NCBI GenBank assembly: GCA_964591885.1
Contig: CAZQCJ010000056.1
Span: forward strand, 1 to 9,095
Reading direction: 5' to 3'
DNA: 9,095 nt
From: CAZQCJ01 sp964591885
Lineage (GTDB): Bacteria; Patescibacteriota; Microgenomatia; PFEM01; JAPLYW01
Made by a program: the position numbers and the translations under genes. Positions 1 to 7,157 of the stretch are shown piece by piece (positions within the stretch are counted from its first letter, which is position 1; each line of letters begins with the position of its first letter). Below the pieces are notes generated by a model. That model made no database searches. It worked only from the letters and a program-made list of their open reading frames with translations, and had not been told where the DNA came from.

Positions 1-2613
1 AAGATCATATCCTTGGCCTTCTTTGTCTGTGGGCGGGATAAAGAAGATATTCTGGCCATCTTTTAAATTATCGTAAAGGTCACATCTTTTAGATGTAAAG
101 TTAGTTAAACAAAGGCGCAAAGGTAAACCACTTTTATTTTCCGCCTCTATTAAAAGGGCATAGCTTTGAGTATGGCTTAATTCCGGGTAGGAAAAAGTGT
201 CTCTGACTTCTTCTCCTAAAGAGGAATATTCAATAGATTTCTCAAATTGCAGATTGTCAACAATTAGCGGTGTTAATTTCTTTTTGCTTGGGAAAGTTGA
301 AATTTTAACATTTTCAACCAAAGATTCTTTTTCTTCATGCTGAGTATTCAGTAGAAATCTCAACTCGTAATTTTTGATTTCCCGATTAGACGGGAAAGAG
401 AAATAAAAACCGTTATCTTCTTTTTTGCTTTCAAGACAATCATTGCTTCCCCATTTAGCCAAACAAAAATCAATATCACCCTTTTCATTATTAAAACTGA
501 TTTTTAAGAGAAAATTTTCAATTGGCCTTTGGCTTATAATTTTCTCCAAAGGAATTTTGACACACGACAAGCTATTTTTTCCGTAAAGGATAAAGCCATT
601 CTCGTTTGGCTTTAAACCGAAAATTTGGTTTTCCTGGGCAGCTCCGCAAAGGGCTGGCTGAAGCCCTAATTTTTCTAAGTCAAATTTATAAATAATTGGT
701 TTTTTTAACTCAAATTCATCAAGGTTGATTTGTCCGTAGGTGATTGCCTCTTCTTTTGCCTGGTTTTTCAAGTCATCTGGTGGATTGGTAAAATCAATTA
801 ATTGAGGAGAAACTTGACTAATTGCTTGCTCTTTATCAAATTTATAAATCTTTAGAAAATCAAAGTCTTTTTCTTGTTTTATTAATTGTGATGAAGTCAG
901 AAAATCATTTGTTTCTTCTAAAAAAAAGATTTTTTCGTCATGTTCAGGGTCAATAAGGCTTTGGTCAAGCAGAAGATATTTAATCTCGTATTTACTTAAT
1001 AAATTTTCAAAAAGAGGTAAATTTTGGGCATACAAAGCATAGGAAAGTTCCTGATAGGCTTTTTCGTTTTTCAGATTCCAGCGGTCAAAATCCCTGGTTA
1101 AAAGCGGTTGTTTTAAGCCAAACCAGGAAAAACCAGCCCCTTGAAAGCCCCAGTCATAGTACTCCCAACCCCAAAGACCTGACATCGGTAATTGTAGGAT
1201 TCGGCCGTTGTCTTGCTTTTGAAACCAGTCAAAGAGTTGGAAATATTCTTGGGGAATTTTAAGTCTCAATCGTTGGTTAATAAGTTGGCCTTGGAAAACC
1301 GGCCAGGAGAAAATAATAAGTAAAAAAGGAATAAGCAAGACAAGGACAAGGAAGATTACTTTTTTCCTAAAAAATTTACTGATGATTTGATAAAGAGAAC
1401 ATAAACCAAAAGCGAAAAAGAGACTATAAGTAAACATCAAAATTAGCGAAAACTTGGTAAAAGGAAAACGCAAGGCTTCTTTTAAAATAGAGAAATGATT
1501 TCTCAAAAAGGTAAAGAAATAGCTAAAGGGCGGGGTGGCATTAATTAAGAAAATAAAAGCGAAAAGGAAAACAGGGATAAAAGGCCAAAGTAGTTTTTCT
1601 TTTTTAAAGAGACTAATCATTAATCCGAAGATAATTAGAAAAAAGAATAAATAGCCCCAAATGAAAACAGCTGGATTTTGAAAGTAGGCAAGCCAATTTT
1701 TAAACAAGAGATCAAATTTAGCAGTATCGAAATTAAGTTGTGTCCAGGAGAAAAGATGGTTTTTTAAAAGAGCAACGTTTTGCAAATTGCCGTATTGATA
1801 ATTATGTAAAAAGGCTTCTTCAGAAAAAAGCTGGTTAATCTTAGCGCTTAAGACTTCTCCACTGTGCTGGAAAATATAGTAGAGATTAGGTAAAAGCCAG
1901 AAAGAATTAATAATTAAAGTAACACCAATTAAAATAAAAATCTGCTTTATCGATTTAAAGCGATTAATGATTAACCAGCTCAGTAGATAAACAATAAGGG
2001 AAATAAAAAATGCATACCATAGAGTGGCAGCATAAGCTTGCGGTGTAGCCCAAAAAGTGGTTAAGGCAAAAAGGATTAAAATTTGTTTCTTCGGCTTCTG
2101 CAAGAATTGGGTAGCGAAAAGAAACAACCAGCCTAAAGCCGCATATTGGGTAGCAAACATCTCAAAAGGAACAAAGAAATGCTGGAGCGTCCCCAGATTC
2201 AGAAGATAAAATAAGGCTCCCAAAAAAGAAAAAAACTTTTTTTCTAAAGCAAGACATTCTCTAAAAACAATTTTAAGCAGAAAAAAATAGACCCCCAAAG
2301 GGCCTAAAATCAAGCAAATAAAGAAATAGAGATAGCGCAAAAAAGAAGTTGGCAAGAAAAGAGAATTAAACCATAAGAATAAGACTCTGGGTAAATCAGC
2401 CATATGAGAATGGCCGGCTACTGCCCCTAAACCCTGCTCGGCCCGCCAAACGCCATTCAACAATCTTTGTAAATTTAAAGGGAAATTAAATTCCGGATGA
2501 AGTGTATCCCAACCAGAAAGCCAGGTTCCAGGGGTGTAATTCAGAAAACAGATAATAAAAACGATTGTTGCTAAAAGAAAAACCGGAAGATTTTTTTTAA
2601 AAAGAGATAACAT
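1..2613 (-). CDS. Large GT-C-like polytopic membrane protein, C-terminus cut by window edge
   Basis: The frame is open from an ATG at 2613 to base 1 (871 codons, no stop), so the C-terminus is missing. Residues 1-440 or so are a series of hydrophobic segments. After TM1 (about 9-25) comes a loop with 'SGWDTLHPEFNF' (D36, E41) and 'GHSHMADLPR' (D73). An acidic pair in the first outer loop is typical of GT-C glycosyltransferases that use lipid-linked sugars. From about 440 on it is a soluble, presumably extracytoplasmic domain opening with 'QLPMSGLWGWEYYDWG'. The plan resembles YfhO-like and AftD-like membrane proteins, so a role in cell-envelope glycan assembly is an inference. The start follows a TAAAAT box by 7 nt with no Shine-Dalgarno, suggesting leaderless translation. 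It lies 153 bp behind the acidic membrane protein on the same strand. I am confident it is a real gene and only moderately confident of the GT-C assignment. Confidence 0.8.
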   Translation of the reverse strand, partial: MLSLFKKNLPVFLLATIVFIICFLNYTPGTWLSGWDTLHPEFNFPLNLQRLLNGVWRAEQGLGAVAGHSHMADLPRVLFLWFNSLFLPTSFLRYLYFFICLILGPLGVYFFLLKIVFRECLALEKKFFSFLGALFYLLNLGTLQHFFVPFEMFATQYAALGWLFLFATQFLQKPKKQILILFALTTFWATPQAYAATLWYAFFISLIVYLLSWLIINRFKSIKQIFILIGVTLIINSFWLLPNLYYIFQHSGEVLSAKINQLFSEEAFLHNYQYGNLQNVALLKNHLFSWTQLNFDTAKFDLLFKNWLAYFQNPAVFIWGYLFFFLIIFGLMISLFKKEKLLWPFIPVFLFAFIFLINATPPFSYFFTFLRNHFSILKEALRFPFTKFSLILMFTYSLFFAFGLCSLYQIISKFFRKKVIFLVLVLLIPFLLIIFSWPVFQGQLINQRLRLKIPQEYFQLFDWFQKQDNGRILQLPMSGLWGWEYYDWGFQGAGFSWFGLKQPLLTRDFDRWNLKNEKAYQELSYALYAQNLPLFENLLSKYEIKYLLLDQSLIDPEHDEKIFFLEETNDFLTSSQLIKQEKDFDFLKIYKFDKEQAISQVSPQLIDFTNPPDDLKNQAKEEAITYGQINLDEFELKKPIIYKFDLEKLGLQPALCGAAQENQIFGLKPNENGFILYGKNSLSCVKIPLEKIISQRPIENFLLKISFNNEKGDIDFCLAKWGSNDCLESKKEDNGFYFSFPSNREIKNYELRFLLNTQHEEKESLVENVKISTFPSKKKLTPLIVDNLQFEKSIEYSSLGEEVRDTFSYPELSHTQSYALLIEAENKSGLPLRLCLTNFTSKRCDLYDNLKDGQNIFFIPPTDKEGQGYDL

Positions 2614-2620
2614 TGTTTTA

Positions 2621-2649
2621 ATTTTAACAGAAAATTTGTTTTTTAAGAA
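2621..2649 (-). promoter_or_regulatory. Putative promoter of the GT-C-like gene
   Basis: A TAAAAT -10 box lies at 2626-2621, with a weak -35 (TTCTTA, 2649-2644) at 17 bp spacing. The ATG at 2613 is only 7 nt beyond the -10, so the transcript would start at or next to the start codon. The weak -35 makes this tentative. Confidence 0.45.
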
Positions 2650-2667
2650 TTTAAAGAAGTTTTTGTG

Positions 2668-2756
2668 GACAAAGGGAGGTAGAGAGTTTTTGATTGAATT
2701 AATCAATTTTGGACTCTTACTCCCCCTTTGTCTTTACCCATCTCTGCTTCCAGAGA
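2668..2756. repeat. Tandem palindromes in the spacer
   Basis: An imperfect inverted repeat pairs 2668-2686 with 2714-2732: 9 perfect outer pairs (GACAAAGGG/CCCTTTGTC), a mismatched middle, and a 5-pair inner stretch. A second perfect stem, TTGATT/AATCAA (2690-2695 with 2701-2706), sits at its centre. Next to it is a separate 6-bp hairpin, TCTCTG-CTTC-CAGAGA (2741-2756). On neither strand does a good T-run follow, so this is not a textbook intrinsic terminator, though it may still end or stabilise the transcript of the preceding gene. No second copy is visible in the window. Confidence 0.6.
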
Positions 2757-2766
2757 AATTTAACGT

Positions 2767-3450
2767 TTATTGTTTTTCAAAAGTTTTTTGATAAATAACC
2801 TGATCACCCGAGATGACAGCAACTTTAACTATTTGACAACCTTTTCCAGATGTCCCATTCGGTGGTTCCATCATTGCTTGGACTCTGTCTTCAACTAGTA
2901 ATTTCCAGTCTTCATCCGTAGGAATGCGGTCATAATCATAAGCACCATGCCAGTTAGATCCTTCAAAAAGTTTTGAAACTTTGTACCTAATTACTTCTTC
3001 TCCTGGAAGGAAGATAAAGATACCGCTTTCATCAGGATTAGCACCGCCTTTGAATTCAACACCAGCTGATTCACCTGGACCAACAGAAAGACATTCTATT
3101 TCATCAGGAGCAACATCACAGGTCCACTCAGAGCCGCTGTAAGGAATTCCTCCTTCACTCTCGTATGGTTCTGGGATAACTCCTTCAGGAACAGCTGTTG
3201 AAATTTCTTCAACAACTTCTGCTGCTTCTTCCTCTTCAATGGTTGCTGTTTCAGGTTCTGCTTTTTCTTCCACTATTGTTTCTTCAACAATAGTTTTCTC
3301 TTCTGCTTCGGCTTTTTGACCATATTTAAGCCAGGAATTATAGAATTTAAATCCATAGCCTAAAGTAAGAACAAAAATGACAATAATTATCACTCCTATA
3401 ATTAATGGTCTAAGCCAAATCCTCTTGTTATCATTCGTTTCCCGTGTCAT
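2767..3450 (-). CDS. Membrane-anchored protein with acidic linker, unknown function
   Basis: This encodes 227 aa from the ATG at 3450. The frame extends 5 codons upstream to a TTG at 3465, but that TTG overlaps a GGAGGTGA Shine-Dalgarno lying 5 nt before the ATG, so the ATG is the start. Residues 1-12 are charged and cytoplasmic, and 13-32 form a single TM helix (RPLIIGVIIIVIFVLTLGYG). Residues 46-84 form a Glu/Ala-rich linker containing TIVEE twice in tandem, and about 85-227 is a compact soluble domain with C111, C120 and C205. The topology is N-in with the domain outside. I do not recognise the outer domain. It lies 93 bp downstream of the sortase-substrate gene on the same strand and may share its transcript. 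It is the only gene here with a strong Shine-Dalgarno. Confidence 0.85.
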   Translation of the reverse strand: MTRETNDNKRIWLRPLIIGVIIIVIFVLTLGYGFKFYNSWLKYGQKAEAEEKTIVEETIVEEKAEPETATIEEEEAAEVVEEISTAVPEGVIPEPYESEGGIPYSGSEWTCDVAPDEIECLSVGPGESAGVEFKGGANPDESGIFIFLPGEEVIRYKVSKLFEGSNWHGAYDYDRIPTDEDWKLLVEDRVQAMMEPPNGTSGKGCQIVKVAVISGDQVIYQKTFEKQ

Positions 3451-3455
3451 TAGAA

Positions 3456-3463
3456 TCACCTCC
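3456..3463 (-). promoter_or_regulatory. Shine-Dalgarno deciding the ATG start at 3450
   Basis: GGAGGTGA stands 5 nt before the ATG at 3450, a near-perfect match to the anti-Shine-Dalgarno sequence. The alternative TTG start at 3465 lies across this motif and is therefore disfavoured. No other gene in the window shows a comparable site. Confidence 0.9.
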
Positions 3464-3508
3464 AAATTTTTCCTCTCTGGTTTTTTAAGATGGGTATGTA
3501 AATGAGCT

Positions 3509-3556
3509 GTTCTTGAATTAGTGAAATTCAGCTCTCAGAACTTTTATTTCAAGAAC
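3509..3556 (-). repeat. Inverted repeat spanning the stop codon of the MPKTG protein
   Basis: On the minus strand GTTCTTGAA (3556-3548), the last codons of the surface-protein gene, pairs perfectly over 9 bp with TTCAAGAAC (3517-3509) downstream. The TAA stop lies in the loop. An alternative fold pairs GAGCTG (3535-3530) with CAGCTC (3508-3503). No T-run follows, so it may be a 3' stabilising or processing structure rather than a terminator. Confidence 0.5.
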
Positions 3557-4185
3557 TGCTTTCGGAAAATAATTCCGAAGCTAAATGTTACTAATAATAA
3601 AGAAATAATCAAATATAAATTGGCGCCGGTTTTGGGCATATAGGTGATACCTAAAACTTTTTTACTGATACAAAGCTGTGAAGTGTCACTAGCGCTTTTA
3701 TCGTCTTTTTTGGCTTCGCCATAGTTGGTGACGCAGTAAGTGCCTGAATCAGTTGGCAAGCTGTTTTCACCCACGATTTGGCCTTTAATTTCGTAGTCTT
3801 TACTTTCCCCGGGTGAAAGATGATCAATCTTCCAGGTTAAAGTCTTATCACTGTCATTCCAGCTACCGGGGCCGGAAACAAAAAGAATATAGCTGGGGAA
3901 TTTATCCTTGACTTCAACATCATTTAAATCGTCAGAGCCGGTGTTTTTGACGTTCAGTTTAAACCAAACTTCCTGGTCAGCGGAAAAATTAGGGTCAGAA
4001 GAAAAAAGATTATCAACGTAAGTTCCGCTTGAAGGGTTTTTAACAACTTTATCCAGCCTTAGCTCGCCTTCATAACAGGTTTCTCCCCCACCGTATTGCT
4101 GAACACAACGAGCGGAAACCACTTTAGTTCCTAAAGCAAAAATCAAAGCGGTTAAAAAACTGATGATTAAAATTTTGTTTTTCAT
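3544..4185 (-). CDS. Secreted DUF11-like surface protein with MPKTG sortase signal
   Basis: This encodes 213 aa from the ATG at 4185. A longer frame reaches 4236, but that start lies upstream of the predicted transcription start (about 4221) and would precede a normal signal peptide, so it is rejected. Residues 1-25 are a signal peptide (MKNK, hydrophobic core, cleavage likely after VSA). Residues 42-140 resemble a DUF11-type beta-sandwich, with 'LRLDKVVKNPSSGTY', 'VWFKLNVKNTG' and 'LTWKIDHLSPGES'. Cysteines at 27, 37, 151 and 172 could form two disulfides after export. The C-terminus is a complete sorting signal: MPKTG (183-187), a hydrophobic helix (about 190-206) and a basic tail. The gene directly upstream encodes a sortase, so this is very likely its substrate. 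It may be a pilin- or adhesin-like surface protein, which is inference. Confidence 0.9.
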   Translation of the reverse strand: MKNKILIISFLTALIFALGTKVVSARCVQQYGGGETCYEGELRLDKVVKNPSSGTYVDNLFSSDPNFSADQEVWFKLNVKNTGSDDLNDVEVKDKFPSYILFVSGPGSWNDSDKTLTWKIDHLSPGESKDYEIKGQIVGENSLPTDSGTYCVTNYGEAKKDDKSASDTSQLCISKKVLGITYMPKTGANLYLIISLLLVTFSFGIIFRKQFLK

Positions 4186-4202
4186 TTTTTTATAAAATAA
4201 AA

Positions 4203-4221
4203 ACCTGCATCTTAGGCAGGT
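4203..4221 (-). promoter_or_regulatory. 5'-terminal stem-loop of the surface-protein mRNA (or short terminator)
   Basis: ACCTGC (4221-4216), a 7-nt loop, and GCAGGT (4208-4203) form a perfect 6-bp stem followed by a short T-run (4203-4199). It could end sortase transcription, but the next gene's promoter lies upstream of it and the predicted +1 (4221) is the first base of the stem. It would thus sit at the extreme 5' end of the surface-protein mRNA, as an attenuator or a stabilising cap. Confidence 0.65.
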
Positions 4222-4227
4222 GATAAC

Positions 4228-4256
4228 ACTATACACGATAAATCTTTATTTGTCAA
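4228..4256 (-). promoter_or_regulatory. Strong promoter of the MPKTG surface-protein gene
   Basis: A perfect -35 TTGACA (4256-4251), 17-bp spacer and TATAGT -10 (4233-4228) predict a start near 4221. The -35 overlaps the TGA stop of the sortase gene. This gives the substrate an independent, probably high expression level relative to its enzyme. Confidence 0.85.
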
Positions 4257-4933
4257 GTTATAGGATTAGCAATTAGTAAAAGTCTTTTCCAGTCTGTTCC
4301 TGGCGGCCAACAAGTTTGTAAAATTAATTTTTCCTCATTGGTTTCAGCTTTTAAATCACTTAAATCGTCAGCTTCAACAATCTTTTTCTCATTGATTTGA
4401 TAATTATAGACTTTACCTTGGTATAAAAGAGTGATTAAATCCTCTACCTCAAGATCTTTGATGTTGTAAAAAACTGGATTAAAGAAGTCAACGTTGAAAA
4501 TGGAATTGGTCGAGTGCCCGAATAAATAGATTAAACCTTTTTGTCCTGGCAAATTTGAGCCTAGAGCATGAGCTGCTTTGTCATTTAAAATTTGGTTGTA
4601 TTCCTTTTCCTTAGTTGGGTCAACATTAACTAAAACTTTGGTATGAACCGCAATTTTAGGGATAACTAGTTCTATTTCTTCGTCTTTGGGTGATAAGATA
4701 TAACTGAATTTACTTCGGGTGGTTGTTATTTGTCCCTTTTTATTTTTGAGAGAGTAATTTTGGATCTCGCCAATAATTAAAGGTGAAATGATATAGAGGC
4801 TGATGATAATAGGGATAGTAATTAAAAGTGAAAAAAGATTTTTGGAGAAACTAAATCTTTTCGGCTTATTAATTATAATGGTTCCCGATTTTTTGGCCAG
4901 ACGAGATTGAAAAATGATAAATTCTTGTGACAT
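4253..4933 (-). CDS. Sortase-family transpeptidase
   Basis: This encodes 226 aa ending in TGA. After a basic cytoplasmic N-terminus, residues 33-55 form one TM helix, placing the enzyme outside. The catalytic domain is about 85-226: 'ELVIPKIAVHTKVL' opens the beta-barrel, 'YLFGHSTNS' carries the catalytic His140, 'LILQTCWPPGTDWKRLL' carries Cys208 (TLxTC-like), and Arg217 completes the triad. This enzyme class cleaves LPxTG-like signals and transfers the protein to an amine acceptor. The likely substrate, an MPKTG protein, is encoded 67 bp downstream. The start is supported by a TTGACT-N17-TAAAAT promoter 12 nt before the ATG, which leaves a leader of only about 5 nt. tRNA-Arg and tRNA-Gly lie just upstream on the same strand. 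The acceptor molecule cannot be read from sequence. Confidence 0.95.
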   Translation of the reverse strand: MSQEFIIFQSRLAKKSGTIIINKPKRFSFSKNLFSLLITIPIIISLYIISPLIIGEIQNYSLKNKKGQITTTRSKFSYILSPKDEEIELVIPKIAVHTKVLVNVDPTKEKEYNQILNDKAAHALGSNLPGQKGLIYLFGHSTNSIFNVDFFNPVFYNIKDLEVEDLITLLYQGKVYNYQINEKKIVEADDLSDLKAETNEEKLILQTCWPPGTDWKRLLLIANPIT

Positions 4934-4945
4934 TTTACTAAAGCT

Positions 4946-4974
4946 ATTTTATATTATCCTATAGCAAAAGTCAA
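4946..4974 (-). promoter_or_regulatory. Promoter of the sortase gene
   Basis: TTGACT (4974-4969), 17-bp spacer, TAAAAT (4951-4946), with the ATG at 4933. The predicted leader is about 5-6 nt with no Shine-Dalgarno, so translation would be leaderless or nearly so. Confidence 0.8.
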
Positions 4975-4991
4975 TAAAGAAGAGTAAAGAG

Positions 4992-5064
4992 CGCGCCTGG
5001 AGGGAATCGAACCCCCAACCTTGAGTTTAGAACACTCCTGCTCTATCCGTTGAGCTACAGGCGC
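4992..5064 (-). tRNA. tRNA-Arg(UCU)
   Basis: A 73-nt cloverleaf reads on the minus strand: acceptor GCGCCTG/CAGGCGC, D-stem GCTC/GAGC, anticodon loop GTTCTAA (anticodon TCT), T-loop TTCGATT, discriminator G. The outermost anticodon-stem pair (27-43) is a G-A mismatch. CCA is not encoded. The 5' end is 4 nt behind tRNA-Gly, so both come from one transcript. The sortase promoter begins 17 nt past its 3' end. Confidence 0.95.
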
Positions 5065-5068
5065 TCTG

Positions 5069-5141
5069 AGCGGGAGACGAGGATCGAACTCGCGACCTTC
5101 TCCTTGGAAGGGAGACGCTCTACCAGCTGAGCTACTCCCGC
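5069..5141 (-). tRNA. tRNA-Gly(UCC)
   Basis: 73 nt on the minus strand: acceptor GCGGGAG/CTCCCGC, D-loop with canonical GG, anticodon stem TCTCC/GGAGA with loop CTTCCAA (anticodon TCC), T-loop TTCGATC, discriminator T. CCA is not encoded. It is the first tRNA of the Gly-Arg pair and is transcribed divergently from corA. Confidence 0.95.
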
Positions 5142-5146
5142 ATGGT

Positions 5147-5175
5147 TTAATTTTAACAAAAATTCATGCTAAAAT
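5147..5175 (+). promoter_or_regulatory. Putative extended -10 promoter of corA
   Basis: An extended -10 (TGCTAAAAT) with the TAAAAT at 5170-5175 lies 7 nt before the corA ATG, predicting a leaderless transcript. The -35 region (TTAATT, 5147-5152) is poor, which fits an extended -10 promoter. It overlaps the divergent tRNA promoter. Confidence 0.5.
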
Positions 5176-5178
5176 AAA
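5150..5178 (-). promoter_or_regulatory. Putative promoter of the tRNA-Gly/Arg pair
   Basis: TAAAAT (5155-5150) lies 8 nt before tRNA-Gly, with a weak TTTATT -35 (5178-5173) at 17 bp. Its -35 falls on the corA -10 and its -10 falls on the corA -35, so the two promoters would compete for polymerase. Confidence 0.45.
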
Positions 5179-5182
5179 CCAA

Positions 5183-6100
5183 ATGATTAAAATCTGTAAA
5201 AAAACGATTAATGATAAAACATTAAAATCTTTAAGAAGTTTTAATGTTGGGGCTTGGGTTTATGTCGAAGATCCTAATGAGAAAGAAATAAAATATTTGG
5301 TTAAGAACCTTAATTTAGAGGCGGATTTATTACAAGATGCCTTAGATCCGCATGAAGTTCCCCGTTTGGAAGTTGAAGAGCAAATCACTTATATTTTCAC
5401 CAGAGTTCCCTATAGAGAAGAGGAAAAAGTTATCACTATTCCTTTATTAATTGCGATTAGCAATAATTTCCTGACTACCATTTGTTCTAAAAAGCTCCCC
5501 TTTTTAGAGGATTTTACTCACGGAAAAGAGATTTATACAACACAAAAAACCAGATTATTTTTGCAAATATTCTCAAGAATTAACCAAGTTTACAATAAAT
5601 TTTTAACTGATATTAGTAAAAATGTTCGCAGTGTGAGCGTTAAACTAGAAAAAATTGAAAATAAGGATGTTATTCGTTTTGTAAATTTTGAGATTATTCT
5701 TAATGATTTTCTAACAGCCTTGAATCCTATTAATAATCTTTTGCAAGATTTATTGTCAGGTAAATTTTTAAAACTATATGAAAAAGACAAGGATTTAATT
5801 GAAGACTTGTCTTTAGGAACAGGCCAGTTAATCGAAAGATGCAGAGCTGATTTAAAAACGATTGTTAATATTAGGGAGTCTTATTCTACAATTATTACCA
5901 ATAATTTAAACCGAGTCATCAAATTATTAACTGCTTTAACGATTATTTTAACTATTCCGACTATTATTGCTAGTATTTATGGGATGAATGTCAGGCTGCC
6001 TTTGGCCGATAACCCTTTGGCTTTTAATTGGATTATCGGCATTACTTTTTTGTTTTCTCTAGCTGCTCTTTTGGTTCTTCTTAAAAAACGTTGGTTTTGA
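5183..6100 (+). CDS. corA: CorA-family Mg2+ transporter
   Basis: 305 aa, the only plus-strand gene here. Residues 1-240 are the cytoplasmic part: an alpha/beta N-terminal domain with 'DALDPHEVPRLEVEEQITY' (52-70), as in other CorA proteins, then the long helices (about 115-245) that build the funnel. TM1 (about 246-266) runs into the signature GMN (267-269, within 'YGMNV'), which forms the outer pore mouth, and TM2 is about 283-300 with the basic tail KKRWF inside. The loop after GMN reads 'RLPLADNP' instead of the usual MPEL-type motif, a variation found among divergent CorA proteins. The family works as homopentamers carrying divalent cations, mainly Mg2+. The ATG is 7 nt after a TAAAAT box, so it is probably leaderless. 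It ends convergently, 15 bp from the PP2C gene. Confidence 0.93.
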   Translation: MIKICKKTINDKTLKSLRSFNVGAWVYVEDPNEKEIKYLVKNLNLEADLLQDALDPHEVPRLEVEEQITYIFTRVPYREEEKVITIPLLIAISNNFLTTICSKKLPFLEDFTHGKEIYTTQKTRLFLQIFSRINQVYNKFLTDISKNVRSVSVKLEKIENKDVIRFVNFEIILNDFLTALNPINNLLQDLLSGKFLKLYEKDKDLIEDLSLGTGQLIERCRADLKTIVNIRESYSTIITNNLNRVIKLLTALTIILTIPTIIASIYGMNVRLPLADNPLAFNWIIGITFLFSLAALLVLLKKRWF

Positions 6101-6115
6101 TATTGAATAAAATTA

Positions 6116-7150
6116 TTATCTTTTGGCACTCAATTGTAAGACTTTCTCTCTTAAATCACCACTTCTGGTAAGATGATTTTTGGTCAATTCTCCATTGAAA
6201 AATCTTTTGACGATGCTTTTTAATTGTTCAGGGGAATAATATTGACTGGAGCCTTGAATTCCTTTGAGGTGATCAAAAGACAACAATAGCTCTCTAATAT
6301 TTTGAGCGTTGTTTAAGTTAAGATTGCCTCGTGTGGGCTTGACGAAATCATAAATGATGAGATTGTAATTGTCAGGTTTACCTTTGCCGGAAGACATTCT
6401 GTTTTTTAAATAATGATTAAGGAGATTAATTGCTTCTCGAATAGATTTATCTTTAATCAGACTGGCTAGATTTTTTGTTGATTCTTCTTGCAGAGAATTT
6501 TTAGAAGAATAAAAATTATCCCAAACTCCATCAGAGGCAATCACCAAGCGATCGCCAACCTCTAAAGGAAATTTGTGGCTGGTTATTTTTCCTAAGCTAT
6601 TGCCCTGAATGTAATTATAAACAGTGTTTTTTTTATTAGGGAGACATTCATCTTGGGTCTCAAATATTTGTCCGTTTTTTTTAATAATAACAGCACGTAC
6701 ATCACCAGCTTGATTGGTTTCCAGAGTGTTATTTTTTATTTGGGCAGTTAAATAACAAACTCCTCCTTCTCCTAGATGATTTGCCCGCATCTGGTAATGA
6801 GCTTTTAAATGAATCTTTTTAATGTTCTGGCTTTCGTTTGTCCCTTTTTTCATTTCTTCAGCTAAAATGAATGCAGCTTTACGACCACTACCTTCTTTTC
6901 CCATCCCTCCCATGCCGTCAATTGAGGCAAAGAAATTCGACCAGTTATTAAGATATTGAATGTCTTCGTTGAATGGTTTATAGTTAATCCCCTTTGAAGA
7001 AAGAAAAGCAATTGGGCCATTTAATCCTTCAACAAATCTGATTTGTCCGGTTTCATCTTTGTTAATTTCATCAAGAGGAGAAAATAAAAGCATCTCTTTA
7101 AAAGATACTTCTCGATTTTTTTTAAGCTGATCAAAGCCTACTTCTGCCAT
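6116..7150 (-). CDS. PP2C-family Ser/Thr protein phosphatase
   Basis: 344 aa from the ATG at 7150. The open frame runs on to 7198, but that part lies inside tRNA-Pro and is rejected. PP2C/PPM motifs appear in order: NED (61-63), 'FFASIDGMGGMG' with D78-G79 (metal ligands), 'AGDVRAVII' (148-156), 'GDRLVIASDGVWD' with D207 and D211, and 'PDNYNLIIYDF' with D260-N261. These are the aspartates that bind the two Mn2+/Mg2+ ions. Residues about 275-344 form a charged C-terminal extension outside the phosphatase core. There is no TM segment, so it is cytoplasmic. The substrate and any partner kinase are not in the window. The ATG is 7 nt after the 3' end of tRNA-Pro with no promoter or Shine-Dalgarno between, so it is apparently co-transcribed with tRNA-Leu and tRNA-Pro and exposed by tRNA 3' processing. 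Confidence 0.92.
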   Translation of the reverse strand: MAEVGFDQLKKNREVSFKEMLLFSPLDEINKDETGQIRFVEGLNGPIAFLSSKGINYKPFNEDIQYLNNWSNFFASIDGMGGMGKEGSGRKAAFILAEEMKKGTNESQNIKKIHLKAHYQMRANHLGEGGVCYLTAQIKNNTLETNQAGDVRAVIIKKNGQIFETQDECLPNKKNTVYNYIQGNSLGKITSHKFPLEVGDRLVIASDGVWDNFYSSKNSLQEESTKNLASLIKDKSIREAINLLNHYLKNRMSSGKGKPDNYNLIIYDFVKPTRGNLNLNNAQNIRELLLSFDHLKGIQGSSQYYSPEQLKSIVKRFFNGELTKNHLTRSGDLREKVLQLSAKR

Positions 7151-7157
7151 TTTCGTG

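Noticed and set aside
4186..4236. 17-residue N-terminal extension of the MPKTG protein
   Set aside because: It starts upstream of the predicted transcription start, partly within the promoter, and would spoil the clean signal peptide beginning at MKNK.
5590..5790. 66-aa frame on the minus strand
   Set aside because: It is antisense to corA, low in complexity and without a start context. It is a shadow of the real gene.
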